The notes below the pieces were generated by a model. It worked only from the letters and a program-made list of their open reading frames with translations. It did not search any database and was not told where the DNA came from. A stretch of DNA of 51,664 bases from Alistipes sp. CAG:435 (GTDB taxonomy: Bacteria > Bacteroidota > Bacteroidia > Bacteroidales > UBA932): positions 23,555-75,218 of the forward strand of contig FR893165.1 of the NCBI GenBank assembly GCA_000433355.1, written 5' to 3'. The position numbers were made by a program, and so were the translations under genes. Every line of letters starts with the position of its first letter. Position 1 is the first letter of the stretch. Of the stretch, positions 25,139 to 32,071 are shown one piece after another.

Positions 25139-25956
25139 TGAATATTCAAAAAGGATTGAAAGCTGTTTCTCCGGTCACTTCAGCAGACTCAGTGACCGGA
25201 GAAACTTTAATCGCTTCGACAAGTTCAGAGGCCGAAAAAGCGACCTGCCGTAACAACACCATTGTTTCGGGCGCTTCGGTGGTTGGCGGACTTTGCCAAA
25301 CCGCAAGCCCTGATGCCGAAAATGTAGGCTCAACCATCGAAAGATTAAACACATACGAGTCGTTTCCAGACCGCAATCCAATTCCCGTTGAGCGGCATCC
25401 TTTCGAGCCATTCCTGCCGGCTAATGCCAAGGTGCTGATGCTGGGCAGTTTCCCGCCCCAATCCAAACGCTGGAGCATAGATTTTTACTACCCGAATTTC
25501 ATCAACGACATGTGGCGGATTATGGGTCTGATATTTTTCAACGACAAGAACCGTTTCGTGGACGTTGCCGCCAAGAAATTCAGACTGGATGACATAGTGG
25601 ATTTCTGCACCGGAACCGGCATAGCGATGTACGACACCGCCACCGCCGTCCGCCGCCTGAAAGACAACGCCTCCGACAAGTTCCTGGAGGTAGTGACCCC
25701 GACCGACATCCCCGCCCTGTTGAGGCAGATCCCTCAGTGCCAAGCCATTGTCACCACCGGCGAGAAAGCCACCGACACCCTCTGCCAAACCTTCGGCACC
25801 TCCGCCCCCGCCACCGGTGAATATTCAGAATTTCATTTCGAAGGCCGCCCGATGCGCCTCTACCGTATGCCATCCTCCTCCAGAGCCTACCCCCTCCCCC
25901 TGGAACAGAAAGCCGCCGCCTACCGCCGCCTCTTCACCGCCCTCAATATGGTATAG
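25138..25956 (+). CDS. Uracil-DNA glycosylase superfamily protein, start uncertain
   Basis: Up to 272 residues. From about residue 85 it is a UDG-superfamily fold: KVLMLGSFPPQSKRW (motif A region), FYYPNFINDMWRIMGLIFF, then IVTTGEKATDTLCQTFG and a C-terminal YRMPSSSRAYPLPLE, resembling the family 6/hypoxanthine-glycosylase-like group. It probably removes a damaged base from DNA. The first about 80 residues have no domain character and coincide with a perfect hairpin (25165-25205) and a short repeat (25212-25233), so ATG 25138, which overlaps the upstream stop (TAATG), may not be the true start. A GTG near 25280 or a non-ATG start near 25350 are alternatives. Confidence 0.72.
   Translation: MNIQKGLKAVSPVTSADSVTGETLIASTSSEAEKATCRNNTIVSGASVVGGLCQTASPDAENVGSTIERLNTYESFPDRNPIPVERHPFEPFLPANAKVLMLGSFPPQSKRWSIDFYYPNFINDMWRIMGLIFFNDKNRFVDVAAKKFRLDDIVDFCTGTGIAMYDTATAVRRLKDNASDKFLEVVTPTDIPALLRQIPQCQAIVTTGEKATDTLCQTFGTSAPATGEYSEFHFEGRPMRLYRMPSSSRAYPLPLEQKAAAYRRLFTALNMV
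25165..25208 (+). terminator. Perfect 15-bp hairpin, probable terminator of the PycB-like gene
   Basis: GTTTCTCCGGTCACT (25165-25179) and AGTGACCGGAGAAAC (25191-25205) form a perfect stem with an 11-nt loop, followed by TTTAAT. It begins 27 nt after the PycB-like stop. The T-run is short, so efficiency is uncertain. Confidence 0.6.
25212..25233. repeat. Short repeat, CGCTTCGACAAGTTCAG family
   Basis: CGCTTCGACAAGTTCAGAGG resembles the elements at 9516 and 30824. It sits directly after the 15-bp hairpin, in the doubtful N-terminal part of the UDG-like gene. Confidence 0.55.
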
Positions 25957-25972
25957 CCAGTATAGCCAGCCC

Positions 25973-26024
25973 CGGTGCAGTTCCACGGCGCGTCCCAACG
26001 GTGCAGTTCCACGGCGCGTCACAA
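25973..26024. repeat. Two direct 26-bp repeats
   Basis: Two adjacent 26-nt copies (25973-25998 and 25999-26024) starting CGGTGCAGTTCCACGGCGCG differ at one base. They follow the UDG-like stop and precede the 52-bp array. A small TATAGCCAG duplication sits just before, at 25952-25969. Confidence 0.9.
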
Positions 26025-26083
26025 CGGTGATGTACTACGATGTGATCCCACACCCCACCTCAGGCAACATTTTAACCCAATAT

Positions 26084-26395
26084 CGTCACCCGAGAGTGCA
26101 GCACGACACGCTTGGGCAACACTTCCGCGCCTTCCCGTTGCCCAAGGGCGCAGGGCAGAATGAAGTATGGATGAAGGAAACCCTTCGGCAACGAAAACCA
26201 TACTTATCGTCGCCCGAGGGTACAGCACGGCTCTCTTGGGCAACTCTCTCGTACTTTATCGTCGCCCGAGGGTACAGCACGGCTCTCTTGGGCAACACTT
26301 TCGTACATCTTCGTCGCCCGAGGGTGCAGCACGGCACGCTTGAGCGACACCTCCGCGCGTTTCCACCGCCCGAAGGTACTGGGCAAAAGACGTAA
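26084..26395. repeat. 52-bp hairpin tandem repeat array, six units
   Basis: Units start at 26084, 26136, 26208, 26260, 26312 and 26364. The spacing is 52 nt except one of 72, where about 20 nt are inserted. The consensus begins CGTCGCCCGAGGGTRCAGCA. Each unit pairs GTCGCCCGAG with CTTGGGCAAC a few bases on (one mismatch and a G-U), so each can fold into a hairpin. Translations in several frames give repetitive Arg/Pro/Gly-rich peptides that I regard as spurious. The array lies in the convergent gap between the UDG-like gene and tRNA-Leu. Confidence 0.85.
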
Positions 26396-26406
26396 GGTTG
26401 AATCTG

Positions 26407-26448
26407 ACAAAAAAAGAAGAAGTCTCCCAAAAAAACGAGGGAGACTTC
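26407..26448 (-). terminator. Rho-independent terminator of tRNA-Leu
   Basis: On the minus strand GAAGTCTCCC (26448-26439) pairs perfectly with GGGAGACTTC (26428-26419), 10-nt loop, followed by TTCTTTTTTT. It begins 8 nt after the tRNA 3' end. Confidence 0.9.
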
Positions 26449-26455
26449 GGTCGGG

Positions 26456-26540
26456 TGCCCAAAGCCGGGCTCGAACCGGCACGTCTTTAAGGGACATTGG
26501 ATTTTGAGTCCAACGCGTCTACCAATTCCGCCATTCGGGC
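26456..26540 (-). tRNA. tRNA-Leu(CAA)
   Basis: 85 nt including the discriminator A. Acceptor stem GCCCGAA pairs with TTTGGGC with one G-U; the D arm has AATTGGTAGACGC, the anticodon stem is TTGGA/TCCAA with loop CTCAAAA giving anticodon CAA (codon UUG), the extended variable arm is typical of class II Leu, and the T arm has GGTTCGAGCCC. The 3' CCA is not encoded. It has its own promoter and terminator, so it is a single-gene unit. Confidence 0.97.
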
Positions 26541-26607
26541 ATATTCAGGCAGTAGACTTTCCTTTGGAAACTTCGCACTTCCGCTGCACTTCCGCTTCAA
26601 AGGATTG

Positions 26608-26639
26608 CAAAGTTATTGATTTTCCTCCGATATTCCAAA
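26608..26639 (-). promoter_or_regulatory. Promoter of tRNA-Leu
   Basis: Minus-strand TTTG (26639-26636), 20-nt spacer, TAACTTTG (26615-26608): a full consensus Bacteroidota promoter, about 68 nt before the mature 5' end. Confidence 0.75.
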
Positions 26640-26691
26640 ACATTCCACAAAAAGCTTCAAAAGCTTCAATGAAAAAATCTTGCCCCCTGTA

Positions 26692-26720
26692 TGTCCGGTA
26701 AAGCGCATTTATACCGGACA
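26692..26720. repeat. Perfect 9-bp inverted repeat
   Basis: TGTCCGGTA (26692-26700) and TACCGGACA (26712-26720) flank 11 nt. There is no T-run, so it is more operator-like than terminator-like. It lies in the 380-nt gap between tRNA-Leu and the zinc peptidase, which otherwise holds the two promoters and a small AAAAGCTTC duplication. Confidence 0.6.
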
Positions 26721-26883
26721 AACCGAGCTATAGACTCTTTTCTCCGGCAGTTTGCCGTTTCGGTGGACATTTCTGACTCAGCAGAAACGACATTTCGACC
26801 CGAACTGACATGAGGGCGCCTGCGTTCAGTTTTTTCGCCTGATATTTTTTCGGAAAACCAATCCGGCTTACGGGAAAAGTGAG

Positions 26884-26891
26884 TATCTTTG
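26884..26891 (+). promoter_or_regulatory. -7 box of the zinc metallopeptidase gene
   Basis: TATCTTTG, exact TAnnTTTG match, 28 nt before ATG 26920. No TTTG -33 box at the expected distance. Confidence 0.5.
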
Positions 26892-26919
26892 TGTGATTTA
26901 AGCTAACACTGAAATTAGT

Positions 26920-27780
26920 ATGAATCTTGACGGAAGACGCGAAAGCACGAATGTGGATGACAGAAGAGGAATGGGACGTGGAGCCAAGGCCGGAGTGGGT
27001 CTGGGCGGAACCATCGTCATCGCGCTGATTGTGATGCTGCTCGGAGGGGATCCTTCGTCCGTGCTTGAGGGAGTGTCCTCGATTCAAGGCACCGAACAGA
27101 CAGAGGGGCATGTGGGGTTCTCCGCCGAGGAACAGGAACTTGCATCGTTCACGAAGAAAGTCCTCGCCGGAACCGAGGATGTCTGGACAGCCATATTCGC
27201 GAAGTATGGCTATGAATATGACCCGCCGAAGATGGTGTTATATTCAGGATCAACCACTTCCGGATGTGGAGCCGCGAACTCATCGGTAGGGCCGTTCTAC
27301 TGTTCCGCCGACCAGAGCGTCTATATCGACCTCAGCTTCTTCACCTCGATGAAGCGGCAGATCGGAGCGGACGGCGACCTGGCCTACGCCTACGTGATCG
27401 CCCATGAGGTCGGTCATCACGTCCAATATCTTTTGGGCACGCTCGGGCAGGCCCACCAGAAAATGAACCGTGTCAGCAAGACCGAGGCGAACGCGATCAG
27501 TGTCCGGCTTGAGCTCCAGGCCGACTACTACGCCGGAGTCTGGGCGATGAACGATGACAAGAAGTATAAGTCCCTGGAAAAAGGAGACATAGAGAATGCG
27601 CTGAACTGCGCCTCGAAGATCGGGGACGACTACCTCCAGAAGAAGGCGCAAGGCTATGTGGTGACGGAATCCTTCACCCACGGGACGGCGAAGCAGCGCT
27701 ACACCTGGCTGAAGCGCGGGCTGGAATATGGAGATTTGGAACACGGTGACACATTCAGTGTCGCGGCATCTAAATTGTAG
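26920..27780 (+). CDS. Neutral zinc metallopeptidase, YpfJ family
   Basis: 286 residues. A short basic N-terminus, one transmembrane helix (about 24-42, TIVIALIVMLL) and an extracytoplasmic peptidase domain. The zincin motif HEVGHH (residues 162-167) sits in YVIAHEVGHHVQYLLG, and the downstream LELQADYYAGVWA supplies the third ligand. Cys116 and Cys128 bracket SGCGAANSSVGPFYC as in the family. Substrate unknown. It is a single gene with its own promoter; the next start is 114 nt downstream. Confidence 0.92.
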   Translation: MNLDGRRESTNVDDRRGMGRGAKAGVGLGGTIVIALIVMLLGGDPSSVLEGVSSIQGTEQTEGHVGFSAEEQELASFTKKVLAGTEDVWTAIFAKYGYEYDPPKMVLYSGSTTSGCGAANSSVGPFYCSADQSVYIDLSFFTSMKRQIGADGDLAYAYVIAHEVGHHVQYLLGTLGQAHQKMNRVSKTEANAISVRLELQADYYAGVWAMNDDKKYKSLEKGDIENALNCASKIGDDYLQKKAQGYVVTESFTHGTAKQRYTWLKRGLEYGDLEHGDTFSVAASKL

Positions 27781-27796
27781 TGATTTGGCACGGTGT

Positions 27797-27849
27797 CCGC
27801 GGCCGGTTGATCCGCGGAAATGACATAGAGCTTTTGACCCGGAAACGGG
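27797..27849 (+). promoter_or_regulatory. Two small hairpins in the leader of the NagB-like/PIG-L gene
   Basis: CCGCGG at 27797-27802 and 27812-27817 can pair, and CCCGGAAACGGG (27838-27849) forms a 4-bp stem closed by a GAAA tetraloop, 45 nt before the ATG. Could be leader structure; no known riboswitch is recognised. Confidence 0.3.
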
Positions 27850-27894
27850 CTGGCGAAACATATCATATTTTACGAAATTATTAAGCTCAACAAA

Positions 27895-29829
27895 ATGAAG
27901 CACTTTTCTTTACCAAAGGACGGTGGATTGATTGAGGAGAACCTGCCTAAGAGCATTCTCCATTCCTACGAGAAGATCACCACCGAGATTTCCGATGACG
28001 CGAACATCGGAAGCGACAAGGTGGCAGACATTATTGTCAAAGCCATCAAAGACCACGAAAGGGCGGCTCTTCCGCGTCCTTTCAAACTCGGTTTGACCAC
28101 AGGAACCACACCTGTGTCCCTCTACAGCAACCTGACAGAGCAGTTCAAGGAAGGCAAGATCTCCTTCGCCAATGTCGAGGTGTTCTCCATTGATGAATAT
28201 TACCCATACGGCAGCGACTCCGTCCAGAGCCGCAACCACAGGCTCCACGCCGAATTCCTTGACAATGTGGATGTCAAAAAGGAGAACGTGCATATTCCTG
28301 ACGGAACAGTCTCAAAGGAAGAGGTATCCGACTATTGCGCCAAGTTTGACAAGATCGCCAGAGGTCTCGACCTGCTTGTGATCGGTGTCGGCGAAGGCGG
28401 CCAGATCGGTTTCAACGAGGCCGGCTCGTCAGAGAAGAGCCGCACACGCACCGTTCCGCTCTCATACCAGTCCAGAAAGAGACAGGCCCGCAATTTCAAC
28501 GGCGACATTTCCGTCACCCCTAAGACCGCCATCACGATGGGCATCGGCACGATGATGAGCGCCCGCAGGATCATCCTTATGGCCTGGGGCGAGGACAAGG
28601 CGGCTGTGGTAAAGAAAGTCGTGGAGGGCGACATCGATCCGGCCTGCCCTGCAACCTGGCTTCAGGAACACGACAACATCACATTCTACACTGACGAGAT
28701 GTCAGCCTCTATGCTGACCAGACTCGTCGCACCTTGGATGGTCGGTCCTTGCCAGTGGACACCGAACCTGATCCGCAAGGCCGTCGTTTGGCTCTGCCAG
28801 AAGGTTCATAAGCCAATCCTCAAGCTGAAGCAGCAGGACTATTTCGAGAACTCCCTCGGAGATCTCATCGAACTCTACGGGCCGTTCGACAAGATCAACA
28901 TAGACGTTTTCAATGACTTCCAGCACACCATCACCGGATGGCCGGGCGGAAAGCCTGACGCTGACGACACCACAAGGCCTGTCAAGTCAACTCCGTTCCC
29001 TAAGAAGGTCCTGATTTTCTCCCCTCACCCGGACGATGACGTGATCTCCATGGGAGGCACATTCATCCGTCTCGTGCATCAGGGACACGACGTGCACGTG
29101 GCCTACGAGACCTCCGGTGACCTGGCAGTGCACGATGACGTTGTGCTTCAGCATATGGACGCCGCCTACCAGCTTGGATTCGGAGACAAGTTCGACGAGG
29201 TAAAGAAAATCATCGACTCAAAGAAGCCTGGTGAGCCTGAGCCTAAGGAGCTTCTCGCCATCAAGGCGGCCATCCGCCGCAGCGAGGCCAGAGGAGCGGA
29301 CAGAAGCTTCGGCCTCAACGACAAGACCAACGTCCACTTCCTCAACCTGCCGTTCTACGAGTCGGGCGGAGTGACGAAACTGCCTCGCACACAGAAAGAC
29401 CTTGACATTATCAAGGAGCTGATCGTCAGGATCCACCCTGACCAGATCTACATGGCAGGTGACCTCGCCGACCCTCACGGAACGCACAGGGTCTGCACCG
29501 AGGCCGCCCTTGAGGCCATCGAACAGCTCAAGGAGGAAGGCAACGACTGGCTGAACGACACCACGATCTGGCTCTACAGAGGCGCCTGGATGGAGTGGGA
29601 GCTCTGGAGAGTGGACATGGCAGTTCCGATCAGCCCGGACGAGTTGATCGAGAAGCGCCACGCCATCTTCCGCCACCTTTCCCAGAAAGACATCGTTCCG
29701 TTCCCGGGCGATGACCCGAGGGAGTTTTGGCAGAGGGCCGAGGAGCGCACACAGAACACCGCAAGGTTATATGACGAACTCGGAATGGCCGAATATCAAG
29801 CCATCGAAGTTTTCCTAAGATTGAAATAA
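27895..29829 (+). CDS. NagB-like domain fused to PIG-L (LmbE) deacetylase
   Basis: 644 residues. Residues about 40-300 follow the glucosamine-6-phosphate deaminase fold (LTTGTTPVSLY, FSIDEYYPYG with Asp100). At the catalytic loop the sequence is GVGEGGQIGFNEAGSS: the canonical Asp and His are Gly168 and Gln170, while Glu175 remains. Residues about 368-620 are a PIG-L domain with the metal-site PHPDDD (His378, Asp380, Asp381) and DPHGTHR. This fusion is known in Bacteroidota, and the N-terminal part there is often annotated only as deaminase-like. Probably acts on an N-acetylated amino sugar, with the deacetylase half the active part. Followed after 20 nt by a genuine nagB. Confidence 0.9.
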   Translation: MKHFSLPKDGGLIEENLPKSILHSYEKITTEISDDANIGSDKVADIIVKAIKDHERAALPRPFKLGLTTGTTPVSLYSNLTEQFKEGKISFANVEVFSIDEYYPYGSDSVQSRNHRLHAEFLDNVDVKKENVHIPDGTVSKEEVSDYCAKFDKIARGLDLLVIGVGEGGQIGFNEAGSSEKSRTRTVPLSYQSRKRQARNFNGDISVTPKTAITMGIGTMMSARRIILMAWGEDKAAVVKKVVEGDIDPACPATWLQEHDNITFYTDEMSASMLTRLVAPWMVGPCQWTPNLIRKAVVWLCQKVHKPILKLKQQDYFENSLGDLIELYGPFDKINIDVFNDFQHTITGWPGGKPDADDTTRPVKSTPFPKKVLIFSPHPDDDVISMGGTFIRLVHQGHDVHVAYETSGDLAVHDDVVLQHMDAAYQLGFGDKFDEVKKIIDSKKPGEPEPKELLAIKAAIRRSEARGADRSFGLNDKTNVHFLNLPFYESGGVTKLPRTQKDLDIIKELIVRIHPDQIYMAGDLADPHGTHRVCTEAALEAIEQLKEEGNDWLNDTTIWLYRGAWMEWELWRVDMAVPISPDELIEKRHAIFRHLSQKDIVPFPGDDPREFWQRAEERTQNTARLYDELGMAEYQAIEVFLRLK

Positions 29830-29849
29830 CATATTAAAAGAATATCATC

Positions 29850-30644
29850 ATGAAAGTAATCATCAGAGACACAAAGAAGGAAGGCTCTATCTGGGCTGCC
29901 CACCACATTGCCGCCGCCATCAAGGCAAAGGCTGAGAAGACCGACAAGCCATTCGTACTCGGACTGCCTACCGGCTCCACTCCACTGGATGTCTATGCCG
30001 AGCTCGTCAGAATGTACGAGGCCGGAGAGATCTCCTTCAAGAATGTCATCACATTCAACATGGATGAATATGTAGGGCTTCCTGAGAGCCATCCGGAGAG
30101 CTACCACAGCTTCATGCACAAGAATCTGTTCGACAAGGTGGACGTTCCGGCCGGCAACATCCACATCCTCAACGGCAACGCTCCTGATCTCGCCAAAGAG
30201 TGCGAGGATTACGAGAAGGCCATCGTGGCTGCCGGAGGAATCGACCTGTTCCTCGGCGGAGTCGGCGAGGACGGACACCTCGCGTTCAACGAGCCGTTCT
30301 CTTCCCTCAACTCCAGGACAAGGGTCATGACCCTCACCCAGGACACTCTCGAGGTAAACTCCCGTTTCTTCGACAACGATGTGAACAAGGTTCCTAAACA
30401 GGCCATGTCAGTCGGTGTCGCCACAGTGTGTGGTGCCAAGGAGGTTCTCGTCCTCGCTTTCGGCGGCAAGAAGGCCAAGGCTGTCAAGGACGCCATCGAG
30501 GGACCTGTAAGCCACTATGTCACCCTCTCTGCCCTTCAGCTGCACGAGAATGGTGTCGTTGTGCTTGACGAGCCGGCCGCCGGTGAGCTCAAGGTCAACT
30601 CTTACCGCTATTTCAAGGCCGTTGAGGCTGCCGAGAACAAATAG
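29850..30644 (+). CDS. nagB: Glucosamine-6-phosphate deaminase
   Basis: 264 residues. All catalytic residues are present: Asp72 (FNMDEYVGLP), Asp141, His143 and Glu148 (GVGEDGHLAFNEPFSS), plus the phosphate loop GLPTGSTPLDVY. Converts glucosamine-6-phosphate to fructose-6-phosphate and ammonia. It lies 20 nt after the NagB-like/PIG-L fusion, so the pair likely forms an amino-sugar catabolic operon. A hairpin follows. Confidence 0.97.
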   Translation: MKVIIRDTKKEGSIWAAHHIAAAIKAKAEKTDKPFVLGLPTGSTPLDVYAELVRMYEAGEISFKNVITFNMDEYVGLPESHPESYHSFMHKNLFDKVDVPAGNIHILNGNAPDLAKECEDYEKAIVAAGGIDLFLGGVGEDGHLAFNEPFSSLNSRTRVMTLTQDTLEVNSRFFDNDVNKVPKQAMSVGVATVCGAKEVLVLAFGGKKAKAVKDAIEGPVSHYVTLSALQLHENGVVVLDEPAAGELKVNSYRYFKAVEAAENK

Positions 30645-30685
30645 TGCGTGGAGGCTAACAACTTGTAAATCAGAATAATAAACAT

Positions 30686-30715
30686 TATCCTCCCGCCATA
30701 TCCGACGGGAGGATA
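30686..30715 (+). terminator. Hairpin after nagB, possible terminator
   Basis: TATCCTCCCG (30686-30695) and CGGGAGGATA (30706-30715), 10-bp perfect stem with 10-nt loop. The following TTCATTAAAAG is not a proper T-run, so termination is uncertain. Confidence 0.5.
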
Positions 30716-30739
30716 TTCATTAAAAGCCAATCAATCAGC

Positions 30740-31816
30740 ATGTTATCCTCCACGATCATCGCGGCGCTCCTGGCCATTGGCAGCGCTTTGGGAAGCAATG
30801 GGTATGGCAATACGATAGACAGTCGCTTCGACAAGCTCAGCGACCGGACAGACAAGTACACCTTATATCAAGTCATAAGCCAACCGGACGCAGTCCCTGC
30901 CGAAGCGACCGATAACCTGGTACCAAGCCAACCGGACGCTGAGCCTGTCGAAGCGTCCTTATCTTCCAGCGAAAGTCCGGCACAGGAATATTCAGTAAAG
31001 GAACGGTGCGAGCGTTACAAAATGAAAAATCAAGGACTTGAGCGGGAATATTACCTCTACCGTCCGGAAGGATTGAAGGCCGGGGCTCCTCTCGTGATAG
31101 TCCTGCACGGCTACGGCGGCTCGGCCCTCAAGGGAAAGAAAGCGATGATGGATGTCGCCGACAAGAACGGATTCGCTGTCTGCTACCCTCAGGGAATAAA
31201 GGATCCGAAAGGTAAACCGGGCTGGAATGTCCGCTACCCTTCACAGGAAGGAATGAAGACCGATGATGTAAAGTTCCTCATCGCCCTTTCCAAAGAACTC
31301 CAGAAGAGATTCGATCTCAGTCCAAAGAATACATTCCTCACCGGAATGTCCAACGGCGGCGACATCATCTACCTGATCGCGATGCGTGCTCCGAAGGCCT
31401 TCAAGGCCATGGCCTCGATCGCAGGACTGCAGTTCAACTGGATGGAGACTGAATATTCCTACAAGCATCCGCTTCCTTTCATGGAGGTTCACGGCACACA
31501 GGACCACACTTCCGAATGGCTCGGCGACCCAGAGAACAAAGGTGGCTGGGGAGCGTATATTCCCGTTCCGGCGGCGGTCAGCAGAATCATCGCTGTTAAC
31601 GGTTGTACCGAGGAATATGTCACCGAGCTTCCTCGCCGCGAGGGTCGTAACCAGGTCACCCTCTATCAGTTCAAGGCCGGCAGGCCGGCGGTGAAAGGCG
31701 GCAGACCCACCGAAGTCTGGCTCTACAAAGTCGAAGGCGGCAACCATTCCTGGTCCGACAAGGACATGGACACCTGCTCCGAAATCTGGCGTTTCTTCAG
31801 CCAGTGGATTGACTAA
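30740..31816 (+). CDS. Secreted alpha/beta-hydrolase, PHB-depolymerase/feruloyl-esterase-like
   Basis: 358 residues. Signal peptide (1-19), a low-complexity linker (20-85) and an esterase domain (about 88-358). Catalytic Ser204 in TGMSNGGD, Asp255 in HGTQDHTSEW and His336 in EGGNHSWSD, with the oxyanion region LHGYGGSALKG; this matches the LpqC-type family of poly(3-hydroxybutyrate) depolymerase and CE1 esterases. It probably cleaves an ester on an external polysaccharide or polyester. Codons 29-72 are largely made of three copies of a 24-nt repeat that elsewhere in the window lies outside genes. Confidence 0.85.
   Translation: MLSSTIIAALLAIGSALGSNGYGNTIDSRFDKLSDRTDKYTLYQVISQPDAVPAEATDNLVPSQPDAEPVEASLSSSESPAQEYSVKERCERYKMKNQGLEREYYLYRPEGLKAGAPLVIVLHGYGGSALKGKKAMMDVADKNGFAVCYPQGIKDPKGKPGWNVRYPSQEGMKTDDVKFLIALSKELQKRFDLSPKNTFLTGMSNGGDIIYLIAMRAPKAFKAMASIAGLQFNWMETEYSYKHPLPFMEVHGTQDHTSEWLGDPENKGGWGAYIPVPAAVSRIIAVNGCTEEYVTELPRREGRNQVTLYQFKAGRPAVKGGRPTEVWLYKVEGGNHSWSDKDMDTCSEIWRFFSQWID
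30824..30955. repeat. Three copies of a 24-nt repeat inside the esterase gene
   Basis: Copies at 30824-30847 (forward), 30884-30907 and 30932-30955 (both inverted). The first starts CGCTTCGACAAGCTCAGCGA; the third reads as its reverse complement with about two changes; the second is more diverged. The two inverted copies also share the upstream AAGCCAACCGGACGC, giving a 48-nt period that keeps the frame. Confidence 0.85.
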
Positions 31817-31884
31817 AATGGCTTAACTAAAAGCCACATCTCTGAGGCCACATCGCTCTGACGCCAGGCACAAATCCGCAATTC

Positions 31885-31926
31885 ATTGAATGTCAGAAGG
31901 TGTAACATCACCTTTTGACATTCAAT
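31885..31926 (+). terminator. Long hairpin after the esterase gene
   Basis: ATTGAATGTCAGAAGGTG (31885-31902) pairs with CACCTTTTGACATTCAAT (31909-31926) with one G-U over 18 bp, loop TAACAT, followed by ATTTTAC. A weaker 7-bp pair (GCCAGGC 31863-31869, GCCTGGC 31955-31961) encloses it. Terminator or processing structure; the 255-nt gap also holds the purL promoter. Confidence 0.65.
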
Positions 31927-32012
31927 ATTTTACAAAGCAGTGCCCTCCAAATCCGCCTGGCAGCATTTACAAATATATTCATTTACAATCAGTTGACAAT
32001 TATACCCAAAAT

Positions 32013-32044
32013 TTTGTGAATGTGGGGCAAAAAGGCTAACTTTG
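32013..32044 (+). promoter_or_regulatory. Promoter of purL
   Basis: TTTG (32013-32016), a 20-nt spacer and TAACTTTG (32037-32044), the full Bacteroidota consensus, 27 nt before ATG 32072. Confidence 0.75.
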
Positions 32045-32071
32045 TGATAGTCTTAAAAAGAACTTGCAAAG

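Noticed and set aside
26084..26395. 52-bp array as a CRISPR
   Set aside because: The entire unit repeats, without unique spacers, and no cas gene is present.
25748..26497. Several frames with repeated Arg/Pro/Gly peptides over the 52-bp array
   Set aside because: Frames on both strands are open because the unit lacks stops; the peptides are repeat translations without domain or start signal.
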